From NCBI GenBank assembly GCA_020402585.1, contig JADBZH010000040.1:1-35864 (forward strand): 35,864 nucleotides of DNA, given 5' to 3'. The stretch's first letter is position 1, and each line of letters starts with the position of its first letter. Positions 16,174 through 27,610 of this stretch are shown here, piece by piece. Under the pieces are notes generated by a model. It was not told the origin of the DNA and made no database searches. It saw only the letters and a program-made list of their open reading frames with translations. The translations under genes and the position numbers were made by a program. The DNA comes from Phenylobacterium sp. (lineage in GTDB: Bacteria > Pseudomonadota > Alphaproteobacteria > Caulobacterales > Caulobacteraceae).

Positions 16174-17121
16174 ATGCGCTGGCCCGTCATCACCAACCTG
16201 CCCCGCGAGTTCAACTTCGACTTTGTGAAGCTGGCGCCCATGGCGGCGGTCTTTTCCGCCCTCCTGATCGCGATCTCCCTGGGCTCCATCGCCTTCAGGG
16301 GCCTGAACTTCGGGATCGACTTCGTCGGCGGAGCCCTGATCGAGGTTGAGACCGAGAAGCCACTGGACATCGCCGGCCTGCGCCGGGTGATGACGGAGGC
16401 CGGCGGCGAGGACGCCCAGGTCCAATCGCTCGGGCAGGGCAATGGCGCCATCCTGCGCTTTCGGGTGGCGAACGACGCCGATCTCAACGCCAGCACCCAG
16501 GTGGTCAAGGGCGCGCTCCAGAAGGCCTTTCCGGGGATCGAGATCCGGCGCGCCGAGACCGTGGGCGGGAAGGTTTCCGGAGAGCTTGCACGGTCGGGGG
16601 CCCTCGCCCTCGCCCTCGCCATGGCCCTGATGCTTCTCTACATCTGGTTCCGCTTCCAGCTTCAGTTCGGGATGGGCGCGATCGCGGCCATCCTTCATGA
16701 TGTGATCCTGACCATGGGGGTGCTTTCCCTGGCGCAGCTGGAAGTGTCGATGACCTCCATCGCCGCCCTGTTGACCGTGATCGGCTACTCGATGAACGAG
16801 AAGGTCATCACCTTCGACCGGCTGCGCGAGAACCTGCGCAAGTACAAGACGACGCCGCTGCGGGACATAATCAACAAGTCCGAGAATGAACGTCTGTCGC
16901 GCAACCTGATCACAGGCACGACCGCCATCATCGCCCTTTCCGGCGCCCTCTTCTTTGGCGGACCCGTTCTCTTCCCGCTGGTCTTCACCATGGTCTTCGG
17001 GGTCATCGTCGGCACCTATTCCTCGATCTATGTCGCCCTGCCGATCATCCTCCTGTGGGGGGTTCGGCGCGACGATGACGAGGCCGCCCCCCTCAAGACC
17101 GCAGGCGCGCGTCCGGGATGA
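16174..17121 (+). CDS. secF: Protein translocase subunit SecF
   Basis: This is the partner of SecD, with 315 residues from ATG 16174. The N-terminal LNFGIDFVGGALIEVE motif, a short periplasmic domain and the C-terminal helices with LTVIGYSMNEKVITFDRLREN are all characteristic. GTTAIIALSGALFFGGPV follows. Its stop overlaps the next ATG by four bases, coupling it to the Mth938-like gene. Confidence 0.95.
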   Translation: MRWPVITNLPREFNFDFVKLAPMAAVFSALLIAISLGSIAFRGLNFGIDFVGGALIEVETEKPLDIAGLRRVMTEAGGEDAQVQSLGQGNGAILRFRVANDADLNASTQVVKGALQKAFPGIEIRRAETVGGKVSGELARSGALALALAMALMLLYIWFRFQLQFGMGAIAAILHDVILTMGVLSLAQLEVSMTSIAALLTVIGYSMNEKVITFDRLRENLRKYKTTPLRDIINKSENERLSRNLITGTTAIIALSGALFFGGPVLFPLVFTMVFGVIVGTYSSIYVALPIILLWGVRRDDDEAAPLKTAGARPG

Positions 17122-17477
17122 GCCGGTCGGCGCCGCAGGTCGACGCCTTCGGCGGCGGCGGCTTTCGCCTTTCCGGAGAGTGGCGTCCCGGATCGGTCCT
17201 GATCCTTGATGATGTCGCCCAGGATTGGGATCTGGCATCGCAGACCGGCCTCTCCGTTCAGAGCCTGGCCGCGGTCCTGCAGGCGGGACCCGGAACCTGC
17301 GAGTTGCTTGTCCTCGGTATGGGCGCAACCAACAGCCTGCCCCCGCGGGCGGTCCGGGAGGCCTTCCTTCAGGCGGGGATCGGACTTGAGTTCCTCGATA
17401 CCCCCGCCGCGGCCCGGCTCTACAACCTCCTCACCTCCGAGGGACGAAGGGTCGCCGCCGCCCTGATCGCGATTTGA
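17118..17477 (+). CDS. Mth938/DUF498-family protein (NDUFAF3-like)
   Basis: The 119-residue protein fits the Mth938 fold family, whose mitochondrial member NDUFAF3 is a complex I assembly factor. Visible family features are the opening DAFGGGGFRLSGEW, the mid-region LLVLGMGA, and TPAAARLYNLLTSEGRRVAAALI at the end. No metal or catalytic motif is seen. The ATGA overlap with secF suggests coupled translation. Association of this family with secDF in Alphaproteobacteria is known to me from gene-order observations. The functional link to export is unexplained. The stop codon lies inside the FNR-type palindrome that serves the next gene. Confidence 0.85.
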   Translation: MSRSAPQVDAFGGGGFRLSGEWRPGSVLILDDVAQDWDLASQTGLSVQSLAAVLQAGPGTCELLVLGMGATNSLPPRAVREAFLQAGIGLEFLDTPAAARLYNLLTSEGRRVAAALIAI

Positions 17478-17487
17478 TCCAGATCAA
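17474..17487 (+). promoter_or_regulatory. Perfect FNR/FixK-type binding site
   Basis: TTGAT-CCAG-ATCAA is a full match to the TTGAT-N4-ATCAA consensus shared by FNR, Anr and FixK. Its centre is 77 bp before the PuuD-like ATG. That leaves room for a class II promoter (site near -41.5) with a leader of about 35 nt. It overlaps the TGA of the gene upstream. It predicts low-oxygen control of the PuuD-like gene. Confidence 0.7.
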
Positions 17488-17557
17488 GCCACGGCTTCCC
17501 GCGGCTGGCGAATGCCCTTAAGAATACGGGCAGGGGAAGACACACAGAGGGCTAAAC

Positions 17558-18169
17558 ATGTCGAATCTCGTCTCAGGACTCCTGTCGAACCTCCGCAACA
17601 CGGTGATCCTGAGCTCGATCATCACGCTTGTGGTGGTGGGCGGGTACATGCAGCACGCCGGGGGGGTGGACGCCACCTTCGTCCAGGCCGTGCTCCGATT
17701 CCTCCACCTGGTGTTCGGCATCATGTGGATCGGGCTGCTGTACTATTTCAACTTCGTCCAGCTTCGGAAAATGCCTGAAATCCCGGCTGAGCTGAAGCCG
17801 GCGGTCTCCAAGTACATCGCGCCGGAGGCCCTCTTCTGGTTCCGCTGGGCGGCGCTCTTAACCTGGGTGGCGGGCGTTCTTCTGGCCTACAACCGCGGCT
17901 ATCTCGTCGACGCTTTCGCCCTGGGCCTGACCAGCGGCAACCCGCAGCACAGCTTCATTGGCCTGGGCATGTGGCTCGCCACGGTCATGTTCTTCAATGT
18001 CTGGGTCTTCATCTGGCCAAACCAGAAGATCGCCCTGGGCATCGTTGAGGCCGACGCAGACGCCAAGGCCAAGGCTGCGAAGACCGCCATGCTGTTCTCG
18101 CGCCTCAACACCTTCCTTTCCATCCCCATGCTCGCCACCATGGGCATGAACCAGACCATCTTCGGCTGA
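17558..18169 (+). CDS. PuuD-like (urate oxidase N-terminal family) membrane protein
   Basis: The 203-residue protein has about four or five transmembrane segments (near 14-32, 46-66, 90-110, 130-152 and 180-200). The blocks RFLHLVFGIMWIGLLYYFNF and WLATVMFFNVWVFIWPNQK match the membrane domain of PuuD, the cytochrome-c-linked urate hydroxylase. In PuuD a C-terminal cytochrome c domain follows; here it is absent, and there is no CxxCH motif. Conserved histidines in the membrane (FLHL, PQHSF) could hold haem. No purine-degradation gene is nearby, so urate should not be assumed as the substrate. A perfect FNR/FixK box upstream and a strong terminator downstream make this a single-gene unit. Confidence 0.7.
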   Translation: MSNLVSGLLSNLRNTVILSSIITLVVVGGYMQHAGGVDATFVQAVLRFLHLVFGIMWIGLLYYFNFVQLRKMPEIPAELKPAVSKYIAPEALFWFRWAALLTWVAGVLLAYNRGYLVDAFALGLTSGNPQHSFIGLGMWLATVMFFNVWVFIWPNQKIALGIVEADADAKAKAAKTAMLFSRLNTFLSIPMLATMGMNQTIFG

Positions 18170-18192
18170 TCCCCAGGATCGAAGCCGGACGG

Positions 18193-18222
18193 ACGGGCCC
18201 GCAGCTTCTGCGGGCCCGTTTC
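18193..18222 (+). terminator. Intrinsic terminator of the PuuD-like gene
   Basis: A perfect 12-bp stem (18193-18204 with 18208-18219) closes on a three-base loop and is followed by a short TTT. The stem is very GC-rich; the T-run is weak. Confidence 0.7.
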
Positions 18223-18236
18223 CATGTGAGGACGAA

Positions 18237-18950
18237 TTGACCCCAGAGCCCTTCCAGACGTCCGATCCGGATCCTGACGGAGACCTCGAAGGGACCCTGT
18301 CGCGCACGGACCCGGACAGGTGGCTGTCCAGCCGGTTCGCCGCCGGCGAAACCGCCCGGCGGGCCCTTGTCGCCATCTACGCCTTTGACAACGAGTTGGG
18401 ACGAGCGCCCCGCGCCGCCTCCACCCCCATTGTCGCCGAGATGCGGCTGGCCTGGTGGCGGGAGGCGCTGGAGGAGATTCGCTCCGGTGTCCCCGTTAGA
18501 CGGCATCCCGTGGCCCTGGCACTGAGCGCTGTGGTGAGCAACCATGGCCTGGAGACGACCCTCCTGGAGACGCTCATCGACGCCCGCCTCCGGGAGCTGG
18601 ACCCTCGCCCCATGACCCTGGAGGAGGCCCTGGAGTGGGCCGAGGGTACGGGCGGGACCTGCGCCCGGCTGGCCGCCGCGGTCCTGGACCCCGGATCCGA
18701 CCCGCAGGCCGCTGCGGCAGGGGGGGCCGCCTGGTCCATCGGACGGTTGATCCTGACAGCGGGCCTCTCGGCCGAGGCGGCGCAGGAGGCTCTTGAGATC
18801 CGTCTCGGACAGGCGCGCGGGGTGACCGCCGCGGCCTTTCCCGCCATCGCCCACGCCGCCCTGGCCCGCGCCCGGGCCAAGGGACGCCGGGCCTCACCCC
18901 TCGGCGACCGCCTTCGCCTGGTGCGGGCGGTGCTCGCCGGGCGCGTCTGA
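18237..18950 (+). CDS. Squalene/phytoene synthase-like protein (NDUFAF6-like)
   Basis: The 237-residue, all-helical protein belongs to the squalene/phytoene synthase superfamily. Recognisable blocks are [28 protein letters not shown] and [16 protein letters not shown]. The Asp-rich motifs that bind prenyl diphosphate are not evident: the first reads FDNELGR and the second is missing, so prenyl synthesis is unlikely. This branch resembles NDUFAF6, a mitochondrial complex I assembly factor. The start is TTG 18237 with GTGAGGA upstream. It begins just after the terminator of the previous gene, and its last 57 bp overlap the end of convergent trmFO. NDUFAF6-like is a family guess by eye. Confidence 0.75.
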   Translation: MTPEPFQTSDPDPDGDLEGTLSRTDPDRWLSSRFAAGETARRALVAIYAFDNELGRAPRAASTPIVAEMRLAWWREALEEIRSGVPVRRHPVALALSAVVSNHGLETTLLETLIDARLRELDPRPMTLEEALEWAEGTGGTCARLAAAVLDPGSDPQAAAAGGAAWSIGRLILTAGLSAEAAQEALEIRLGQARGVTAAAFPAIAHAALARARAKGRRASPLGDRLRLVRAVLAGRV

Positions 18951-20321
18951 GGCCCAGGTCGCCAGGTCCTTAAGGGCCCGCTCACCCATGGCCAGCTTGC
19001 GACCCTGGCTGCGCACCTTGGCGCCCAGCCGCCGGCCCTCGGCGTCCCGCTTGGGCGTCTCGACGGGCGGCATCAGGCCGTAATTGATGTTCATGGGCTG
19101 GAAGGAGCCCTTGCCGCCGTCGAGGTGGCCGCCGGTGATGTGGTTGACCAGGGATCCCAGGGCGGTGGTGGCGGGCGGCGCCTCCAGCGGGCGTCCCAGA
19201 CGCTCCGCCGCGGCGAGACGTCCGGCCAGGAGGCCCATCGCCGCGCTCTCCACATAGCCCTCGACCCCGGTGACCTGTCCGGCAAAGCGGAGGCGAGGTT
19301 GGACCTTCAGCCTCAGGCTGCGGTCCAGCAGGCGTGGGCTGTTCAGGAAGGTGTTGCGGTGCAGGCCGCCCAGGCGGGCGAAGACGGCCTTCTCCAGGCC
19401 CGGGATCATCCGGAAGATCTCGGTCTGGGCGCCGTGCTTCAGCTTGGTCTGGAAGCCCACCATGTTCCAGAGTGTGCCCAGGGCGTTGTCCTGGCGCAGC
19501 TGCACCCCGGCCCAGGGCTTCTCGTCGGGCCGATGGGCGTTGGTCAGGCCCACAGGCTTCATCGGGCCGTGGCGAAGGGTCTCGCGGCCTCTTTCCGCCA
19601 TCACCTCGATGGGCAGGCAGCCATCGAAGTAGGGGACGTTCTCCCACTCCCGGAACTCCGACTTCGGGCCGGCCAGCAGGGCGTCGATGAAGGCCTCATA
19701 CTGATCCCGGTCCATCGGGCAGTTGATGTAGGCCTGGGTGTCGCCGCCGGGTCCCGCCTTATCGTAGCGGGACTGCCGCCAGGCGGTGTCCATGTCGATG
19801 GACTCCAGGGTGGCGATCGGAGCGATGGCGTCGAAGAAGGATAGCTCGTCTTCTCCCGTGAGTCCCTGGATGGCCTGGGCCAGGGCGGGGGAGGTGAGGG
19901 GGCCGGTGGCGATGATCACGCTATCCCAGTCCGACGGCGGCAGGCCCGCAACCTCGCCCCGCACGATCGTCACGAGGGGGTGCGCCGAGAGGCGAGCCGT
20001 CACCGCGGCTGAGAAGCCGTCGCGGTCCACCGCCAGGGCGCCGCCCGCTGGCACCTGATGGGCGTCCCCGCACGACATGATGAGGGAGTCCAGGGCCCGC
20101 ATCTCGGCGTGGAGCAGGCCCACGGCGTTCGACGTCCAGTCGTCGGACCGGAAGGAGTTCGAACAGACGAGCTCTGCAAGGCCATCCGTATGGTGGGCGT
20201 CCGTGGGCCGGTGGGGCCGCATCTCGTGCAGGATGACCGGAACGCCTGAGCACGCGGTCTGCCAGGCGGCCTCTGAACCGGCCAGCCCGCCGCCAACGAC
20301 ATGAATGGGAGCATGTGACAT
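18894..20321 (-). CDS. trmFO: Folate-dependent tRNA (uracil-54-C5)-methyltransferase TrmFO
   Basis: TrmFO makes ribothymidine at position 54 of tRNA using methylenetetrahydrofolate and FAD. The 475-residue protein opens with the FAD-binding [14 protein letters not shown]. The catalytic Cys53 is in [11 protein letters not shown] and the second conserved Cys235 in [11 protein letters not shown]. The C-terminal [19 protein letters not shown] block is typical. The ATG is at 20321. The 3' end runs 57 bp into the convergent NDUFAF6-like gene. The C-terminal 25 residues, in the overlap, are outside the conserved core. Confidence 0.95.
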   Translation of the reverse strand: MSHAPIHVVGGGLAGSEAAWQTACSGVPVILHEMRPHRPTDAHHTDGLAELVCSNSFRSDDWTSNAVGLLHAEMRALDSLIMSCGDAHQVPAGGALAVDRDGFSAAVTARLSAHPLVTIVRGEVAGLPPSDWDSVIIATGPLTSPALAQAIQGLTGEDELSFFDAIAPIATLESIDMDTAWRQSRYDKAGPGGDTQAYINCPMDRDQYEAFIDALLAGPKSEFREWENVPYFDGCLPIEVMAERGRETLRHGPMKPVGLTNAHRPDEKPWAGVQLRQDNALGTLWNMVGFQTKLKHGAQTEIFRMIPGLEKAVFARLGGLHRNTFLNSPRLLDRSLRLKVQPRLRFAGQVTGVEGYVESAAMGLLAGRLAAAERLGRPLEAPPATTALGSLVNHITGGHLDGGKGSFQPMNINYGLMPPVETPKRDAEGRRLGAKVRSQGRKLAMGERALKDLATWASDAPGEHRPHQAKAVAEG

Positions 20322-20458
20322 GCGTGGCTAACTAGCAACGATCTCTGTGGATCGCGAGCCGAACCTCCGCCGGGCTTGCGCTGGCGCGGGGGCAGTAGCC
20401 AAATGAGCGGGGGGAAGGACCGATTCAGGACCCTTGGGTCACGGTTCAGGTGCGCGAC

Positions 20459-21358
20459 ATGACGGTGTTTTCCGCAACCGATGCGGCTTTCGAAGGCTTC
20501 CGGTTGACCTGGGAGAAGCCCAAGACCCTGTTGATCTGGACAGGATTCTTTCTTGTCGTGAATCTGCTGATGCCGCTGGCCCTCTTCGGCCTGGGGCTGA
20601 ACTCGCAGATGGCGGCGCTGGAGGAGGTCTCCCGGAACCCCTCTCAGGATCCCGACGTAGCCATTGAAAGCATGGCGGCGCTCGCGCCTGTCTACGCCAT
20701 CCTTCTTCCCGCCGGCCTGGTGGTCCAGGCCATGATTGCGGCCGCAGTGTTTCGGCTTGTCCTGGATCCTGAGGATTCCCGGGTGCATCCGGTCCAGTTC
20801 GGCGCTGAGGAAGCGCGGCTTATCGTCCTGGCGCTGGCCTACACCTTGCTGTTCCTGGTCGCCGTGGTCGCCGCCGTCCTTTTCGGGGGGATCATCGCCG
20901 GCCTTGCGGCCGCAGCGGGTGCGGGCCCGTTTGTCGGCATCCTGACGAGCTTCGCGCTCATGGCGGGGCTGGTCTATGTCGCCGTCCGGATGTCCCTGGG
21001 CCCCGTGATCACATTCTCTGAGGGCCGGATCGCGGTGTTCGACTCCTGGGCCATGACCCGCGGCCTCGTCTGGCCGATCCTCGGCGCCTATGTCCTCGCG
21101 GTCATCGCCGTCGTGATCTTTTATCTCCTGGCCCTGGTCCTTGCCGCAGCCCTCGCAACCCTGCTTTCAGGGGGCGACCTCGGGGCGCTTGGCCGGGTCA
21201 TGAACCCCGACATGACCTCCCTGCAGACCTTCTTCTCTCCGGGCCAGGTCCTGATGATCCTGTTCGGCGCCCTGACGAGCGCGGTCTACAACGCCGTGAT
21301 GTCGGCGCCAGCTGCGGTCATGTACCGCGAGATCCGGGCGCAGGGGGCCGTCCCCTGA
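20459..21358 (+). CDS. Polytopic membrane protein of unknown function
   Basis: The protein is 299 residues from ATG 20459, with AGG nine bases upstream; GTG 20450 would add three residues. It has about six transmembrane helices (near 25-48, 75-100, 120-150, 155-180, 205-240 and 260-285). A motif-like stretch FDSWAMTRGLVWPILGAY precedes the fifth helix. Long, evenly hydrophobic segments and few charges suggest an integral protein of the inner membrane. The layout resembles glycerophosphodiesterase-type membrane domains, but I do not recognise the family with confidence. It is divergent from trmFO (137-bp gap) and converges on the GST gene with 2 bp between them. Confidence 0.75.
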   Translation: MTVFSATDAAFEGFRLTWEKPKTLLIWTGFFLVVNLLMPLALFGLGLNSQMAALEEVSRNPSQDPDVAIESMAALAPVYAILLPAGLVVQAMIAAAVFRLVLDPEDSRVHPVQFGAEEARLIVLALAYTLLFLVAVVAAVLFGGIIAGLAAAAGAGPFVGILTSFALMAGLVYVAVRMSLGPVITFSEGRIAVFDSWAMTRGLVWPILGAYVLAVIAVVIFYLLALVLAAALATLLSGGDLGALGRVMNPDMTSLQTFFSPGQVLMILFGALTSAVYNAVMSAPAAVMYREIRAQGAVP

Positions 21359-21360
21359 CC

Positions 21361-21972
21361 TCAGGCCCCGGCGCTGGGCCGGGCGGCCAGCCGCTCCCGC
21401 CAGGACGCCAGGGCCTTGAGCTCCGGGTCACACGGCAGGCCGATCCAGTCCGCGAAGTCCACCGTGGTCTGCAGGCAGATGTCGGCCATGGTCAGGGTGT
21501 CGAGGGCGAGGAACTCCCGGCCCTGCAGTGAGCGGTCAAAGAACCGTTGGGCCCCGGCCCAGGTCTCGCGGTTCGACTCCCCGAAGTCCTTGTACTGGGT
21601 CAGCAGGGCCGCCGTGCGCGGATGGGCGTGACGCCAGAAGTTTCCCACGGGCATCATCGCGACGAACTCCACCCGACGGATCCACTGGTCCACCAGCGCC
21701 TTCTCCACCGCCGTGCGGCCGAACATGGGCGGCTCGGGATGGATTTCCTCAAAGTAGCGGCAGATGGACACGGTCTCGGAGATGCAGGTCCCGTCATCCA
21801 GCTCCAGGGTGGGAATCTGGCCGAGGGGGTTACGGGCCCGGAATTCCTCGGACTTGTGCTCGCGCTTCATCATGTCGATGCGCGTCTCGGGCAGGTCGAT
21901 CCCCTTCTCGGCGAGGAAGATGCGCACCCGGCGCGGGTTCGGGGCCGGGTTCGGCGCGCCATAGAGCTTCAT
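21361..21972 (-). CDS. Glutathione S-transferase family protein
   Basis: The 203-residue protein has an N-terminal thioredoxin-like domain (MKLYGAPNPAPNPRRVRIFLAEKGI). The glutathione-binding blocks are NPLGQIPTLELDDG and the following SETVSICRYFEE. The C-terminal all-helical domain contains TMADICLQTTVDFADW, the conserved Asp-bearing helix N-cap motif. ATG 21972 is chosen because it begins at the first beta strand. Substrate cannot be predicted. It is downstream of uvrA on the same strand with a 34-bp gap, so transcription may continue from uvrA. Confidence 0.88.
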   Translation of the reverse strand: MKLYGAPNPAPNPRRVRIFLAEKGIDLPETRIDMMKREHKSEEFRARNPLGQIPTLELDDGTCISETVSICRYFEEIHPEPPMFGRTAVEKALVDQWIRRVEFVAMMPVGNFWRHAHPRTAALLTQYKDFGESNRETWAGAQRFFDRSLQGREFLALDTLTMADICLQTTVDFADWIGLPCDPELKALASWRERLAARPSAGA

Positions 21973-22006
21973 GGATCTTCCTCCCTGGGAGCGTCGTTCC
22001 GTGTGT

Positions 22007-24904
<2,898 letters not shown>

Positions 24905-24972
24905 GGCGCGCTCGCCGCGGCCCGGGAGCGGGCCTGCGGACTCCCCCTTGCAGAAAGCCCCGGATAACACCG

Positions 24973-24987
24973 GAACATGAGGCGAAC
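24973..24987 (-). promoter_or_regulatory. LexA (SOS) box of uvrA
   Basis: The minus strand reads GTTC-GCCTCAT-GTTC, an exact GTTC-N7-GTTC direct repeat, the alphaproteobacterial LexA site. It lies 69 bp upstream of the uvrA ATG and overlaps a possible promoter (TTGTTC, then a TATCCG hexamer after 17 bp). It predicts DNA-damage induction of uvrA. Confidence 0.8.
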
Positions 24988-25024
24988 AAGCGGCCTGGAG
25001 CCGCCGCCCGCCGGACCCTGTGGA

Positions 25025-25828
25025 TCAGCTCTCGCGGGCGGCGTAGACCGGCTTGCGCTTCTCCAGGAAGGCCCTCACGCCCTCGCCGAAATCGCCGTCC
25101 TGGGCGCAGAGGATCTGGTTCCGGTCCTCCATGGCGATGGCCGCCTCCAGGCCCTGGGCGTCGATGGCGTGGTTGAGCGCCTCCTTGGTCAGGCGAAGGC
25201 CCAGGGGCGTGGCGTGCAGCATGTCGGCGGCGAAGTCCCGGGCCTCGGCCTCCAGGGCGTCAGGCTCGACGATCCGGCTGACCAGGCCCAGCTGGTAGGC
25301 GCGCTCGGCGCCCATGAAGCGGCCCGTCAGCATGTACTCGGCGGCCACCGAGCTGCCGACCATCCGCGGCAGGAAATAGCTGACCCCGATATCGCAGGCC
25401 GACAGGCCGATGCGGATGAAGGCGGCGTTCATCTTCAGGGTCGGGGTGGCGATGCGCACGTCCGAGGCCAGGGCCAGGGCGAAGCCGCCGCCGCTCGCCG
25501 CGCCGTCGACGCAGGCGATGATGGGCTGGGGACACCGGCGCATGGCGATGACGATCTCGCTGATCCGCCTCTGCCCGGTCAGGCCAGCGCCGACGGACCG
25601 GTCGGCGTTGTCGCCGCTGCGTTCCTTCAGGTCCAGGCCGGCGCAGAAGGCCCGCCCGGCGCCGCGCAGCACCACGACACGCACATCCCGCCGCCAATAG
25701 AGGCCGGTGAAGAAGTCTCTCAGCTCCTCGACAAGGCGCGGATTGAGCGCGTTCAGGCGGTCGGGGCGGTTCATCGTCGCCCAGGCGACCTGGTCCTCGA
25801 TACGGACGTCCAGGTGTTCGTAGGTCAT
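25025..25828 (-). CDS. Enoyl-CoA hydratase/isomerase (crotonase) family protein
   Basis: This is a 267-residue crotonase. The oxyanion-hole elements are present (RAFCAGLDLKE and DGAASGGGFALALASD). The two Glu residues used by true hydratases are not conserved: the first position is Ala in GGGFAL, and the second region reads GLSACDIGVSYFLPR. That ACDIG pattern occurs in dienoyl-isomerase-like and uncharacterised EchA-type members, so isomerase activity is as likely as hydration. ATG 25828 overlaps the stop of the dipeptidase gene by one base (TGATG), indicating coupled translation. Confidence 0.85.
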   Translation of the reverse strand: MTYEHLDVRIEDQVAWATMNRPDRLNALNPRLVEELRDFFTGLYWRRDVRVVVLRGAGRAFCAGLDLKERSGDNADRSVGAGLTGQRRISEIVIAMRRCPQPIIACVDGAASGGGFALALASDVRIATPTLKMNAAFIRIGLSACDIGVSYFLPRMVGSSVAAEYMLTGRFMGAERAYQLGLVSRIVEPDALEAEARDFAADMLHATPLGLRLTKEALNHAIDAQGLEAAIAMEDRNQILCAQDGDFGEGVRAFLEKRKPVYAARES

Positions 25829-27075
25829 CAGTCAGCCTTTCCGGTTTTCAGGCGGTCCCGGACGGCCTCGGCCTCCCTCAGGACCCGCAGGGCGTTGCCG
25901 CCCCAGATCTTGTTGATGTCGGCCTGGCCATAGCCGGCGGCGATCAGGCGCCGGGTGATCTCGGGAAAGCCGGTCACATCCTCCAGGCCCTCGATCCCGC
26001 CGCCGCCGTCGAAGTCGCCCGACACGCCCACATGGTCGGGTCCGACCAGGGCGAGGGCATGAAGCATGTGCTTCATGAAATCATCCATCTTGGCGCGGGG
26101 GAGGGGCCAGCGGGCGTCAATCGGCTTTCGGCCCTCGACGAAGGCCCGCCTCTGGGCCGGCGTCATTTCGCGCCCCGAGATCCCGAGGGACTTCGCAAGC
26201 TCCGCCAGCGCCGCCTCCCGCTCCGGAATCCGCGGGGTGGGGACCATGTAGGCCGAGAAGGCGTTGATCTGGATGACGCCGCCTTTCGCGGCCATGGCCT
26301 TCAGTCGGGCGTCGTCCACATTACGGGGATGGTCAAAGACATCCTTGCAGCCCGAGTGCGACAGGATGATCGGCGCTTGCGACAGGGCGATCAACTGGTC
26401 GAGGGCCGTGTCACTGGCGTGACTGGCGTCGATCACCATGCCCAGTCGGTTCGCCTCGGCCACGAAGCTGCGCCCCGCCGGGGACAGGCCGCCCCAGACC
26501 GGCGCCTCGGTCGAGGAGTCCGCAAGGTCGCTGTTGCGGAAATGGACTGGGCCGATCATCCGCACGCCCAGGTCATAGAAGGTCTTCATCAGCGACAGGT
26601 CGCCCGCGACGGGGGATCCGTTCTCCATGCTCATGAAGACAAAGCGCTTCTTTGCGGCGAGGATTCGGGAGGCGTCGTCGGCGGTCAGGGCGAGGGCGAA
26701 GTGCTCGCCATGCTGAGCGACCATCTCCCGGATTTCAGACGTCCTGAAGAGCGCATGATCCCGCGCCGCGGCGTTGCCCTCCGCGCCCCGCGGCCCCTGG
26801 GGCGTGAAGATCACAAAGAAGCCGCCGTCGACGCCGCCTTCGATCATCCGCGGCAGGTCCACCTGGCTATCGTCCAGCAGGGTGTCGTGCCGGTCCAGAA
26901 TGCTCCAGCCGGGGCGGCTGAAATTGGCCGGGGTGTCGAAGTGTGTGTCCAGCACCACCGCCGCTTTATGGGCCCGCCGGGGATCCATTGGCGCGGCCTG
27001 GGCGAGGACCGGCGGGACGAGGCAGAGAAGCGCTGTGATGCAGGCGGTGGCGCGGAGGCGAGGCTGGAGGCGCAA
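25828..27075 (-). CDS. Membrane dipeptidase (peptidase family M19)
   Basis: The 415-residue exported renal-dipeptidase-type zinc enzyme has a Sec signal peptide at about residues 1-28 (hydrophobic ITALLCLVPPVLAQA). Metal ligands are seen in VLDTHFDTP (His-x-Asp), SMENG (bridging Glu), IDASHAS and ILSHSGCK (His). VGPDHVGVSGDFDGGGGIEG carries the last conserved Asp. It starts with TTG 27075, supported by GGGAG eight bases upstream. It probably cleaves dipeptides, including D-amino-acid ones, in the periplasm. It is coupled to the downstream crotonase gene with no evident metabolic link. Confidence 0.9.
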   Translation of the reverse strand: MRLQPRLRATACITALLCLVPPVLAQAAPMDPRRAHKAAVVLDTHFDTPANFSRPGWSILDRHDTLLDDSQVDLPRMIEGGVDGGFFVIFTPQGPRGAEGNAAARDHALFRTSEIREMVAQHGEHFALALTADDASRILAAKKRFVFMSMENGSPVAGDLSLMKTFYDLGVRMIGPVHFRNSDLADSSTEAPVWGGLSPAGRSFVAEANRLGMVIDASHASDTALDQLIALSQAPIILSHSGCKDVFDHPRNVDDARLKAMAAKGGVIQINAFSAYMVPTPRIPEREAALAELAKSLGISGREMTPAQRRAFVEGRKPIDARWPLPRAKMDDFMKHMLHALALVGPDHVGVSGDFDGGGGIEGLEDVTGFPEITRRLIAAGYGQADINKIWGGNALRVLREAEAVRDRLKTGKAD

Positions 27076-27156
27076 GGTTCAAACTCCCGGTGGAAGCTCA
27101 CCCTGCCTGCAGCCGCCGCGAAGGCGCAAGTCCCCTGGACGGGGCTCCCGTCCCTG

Positions 27157-27600
27157 TCAGGCTCTCTGGTTGAGGGTGATCGAGGTGGCCAGGTTCATCA
27201 CATGCGCCTGGGCGCCAGGGCCGTAGCCGATCCCGCGGGAGCGCTGGGCCGCCACCTCGTTGGCGATGGCCTGGACGAGGCCCTCCGTCACCGCCCGGGC
27301 CGCCTCCAGGGCGCGTCCCTGGCGGGCAAGGACCGCGTCAAACGCCTCAGTAGCCCTGACCAGTCGGGTACGATCTTCAGGGGGGGCGGGGGCGATCAGG
27401 TCCGGATTGGAACGGATCCTCGCGGACTCGTGGCGGTAGATGTTCGCGAGACGGGAGGTCTCGTCAACCAGCGCCGCGGCGTCCTGTGGTCGGTTGGACT
27501 CGAAGGCCTGAGCCTCCGCCGCGATCAGTTCGGTGAGGCGTTCCGTCAGGGCGATCATCTGGTTGACGCGTTCGCCGGCGGTGTCTGCAGACAAGGCCAT
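27157..27600 (-). CDS. Flagellar accessory protein, FlbY/FlgN-like
   Basis: The 147-residue, helical protein starts at ATG 27600 with GGAGAATG upstream, 10 bp after the rod-binding gene. Long amphipathic helices (RVNQMIALTERLTELIAAEA and later TRLVRATEAFDAVLARQ) and a polar C-terminus resemble FlgN-type flagellar chaperones. The position downstream of flgI and flgJ matches the protein annotated FlbY in Caulobacter, as far as I recall. No catalytic motif is seen. A flagellar role is supported mainly by the operon. Confidence 0.65.
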   Translation of the reverse strand: MALSADTAGERVNQMIALTERLTELIAAEAQAFESNRPQDAAALVDETSRLANIYRHESARIRSNPDLIAPAPPEDRTRLVRATEAFDAVLARQGRALEAARAVTEGLVQAIANEVAAQRSRGIGYGPGAQAHVMNLATSITLNQRA

Positions 27601-27610
27601 GGTCATTCTC

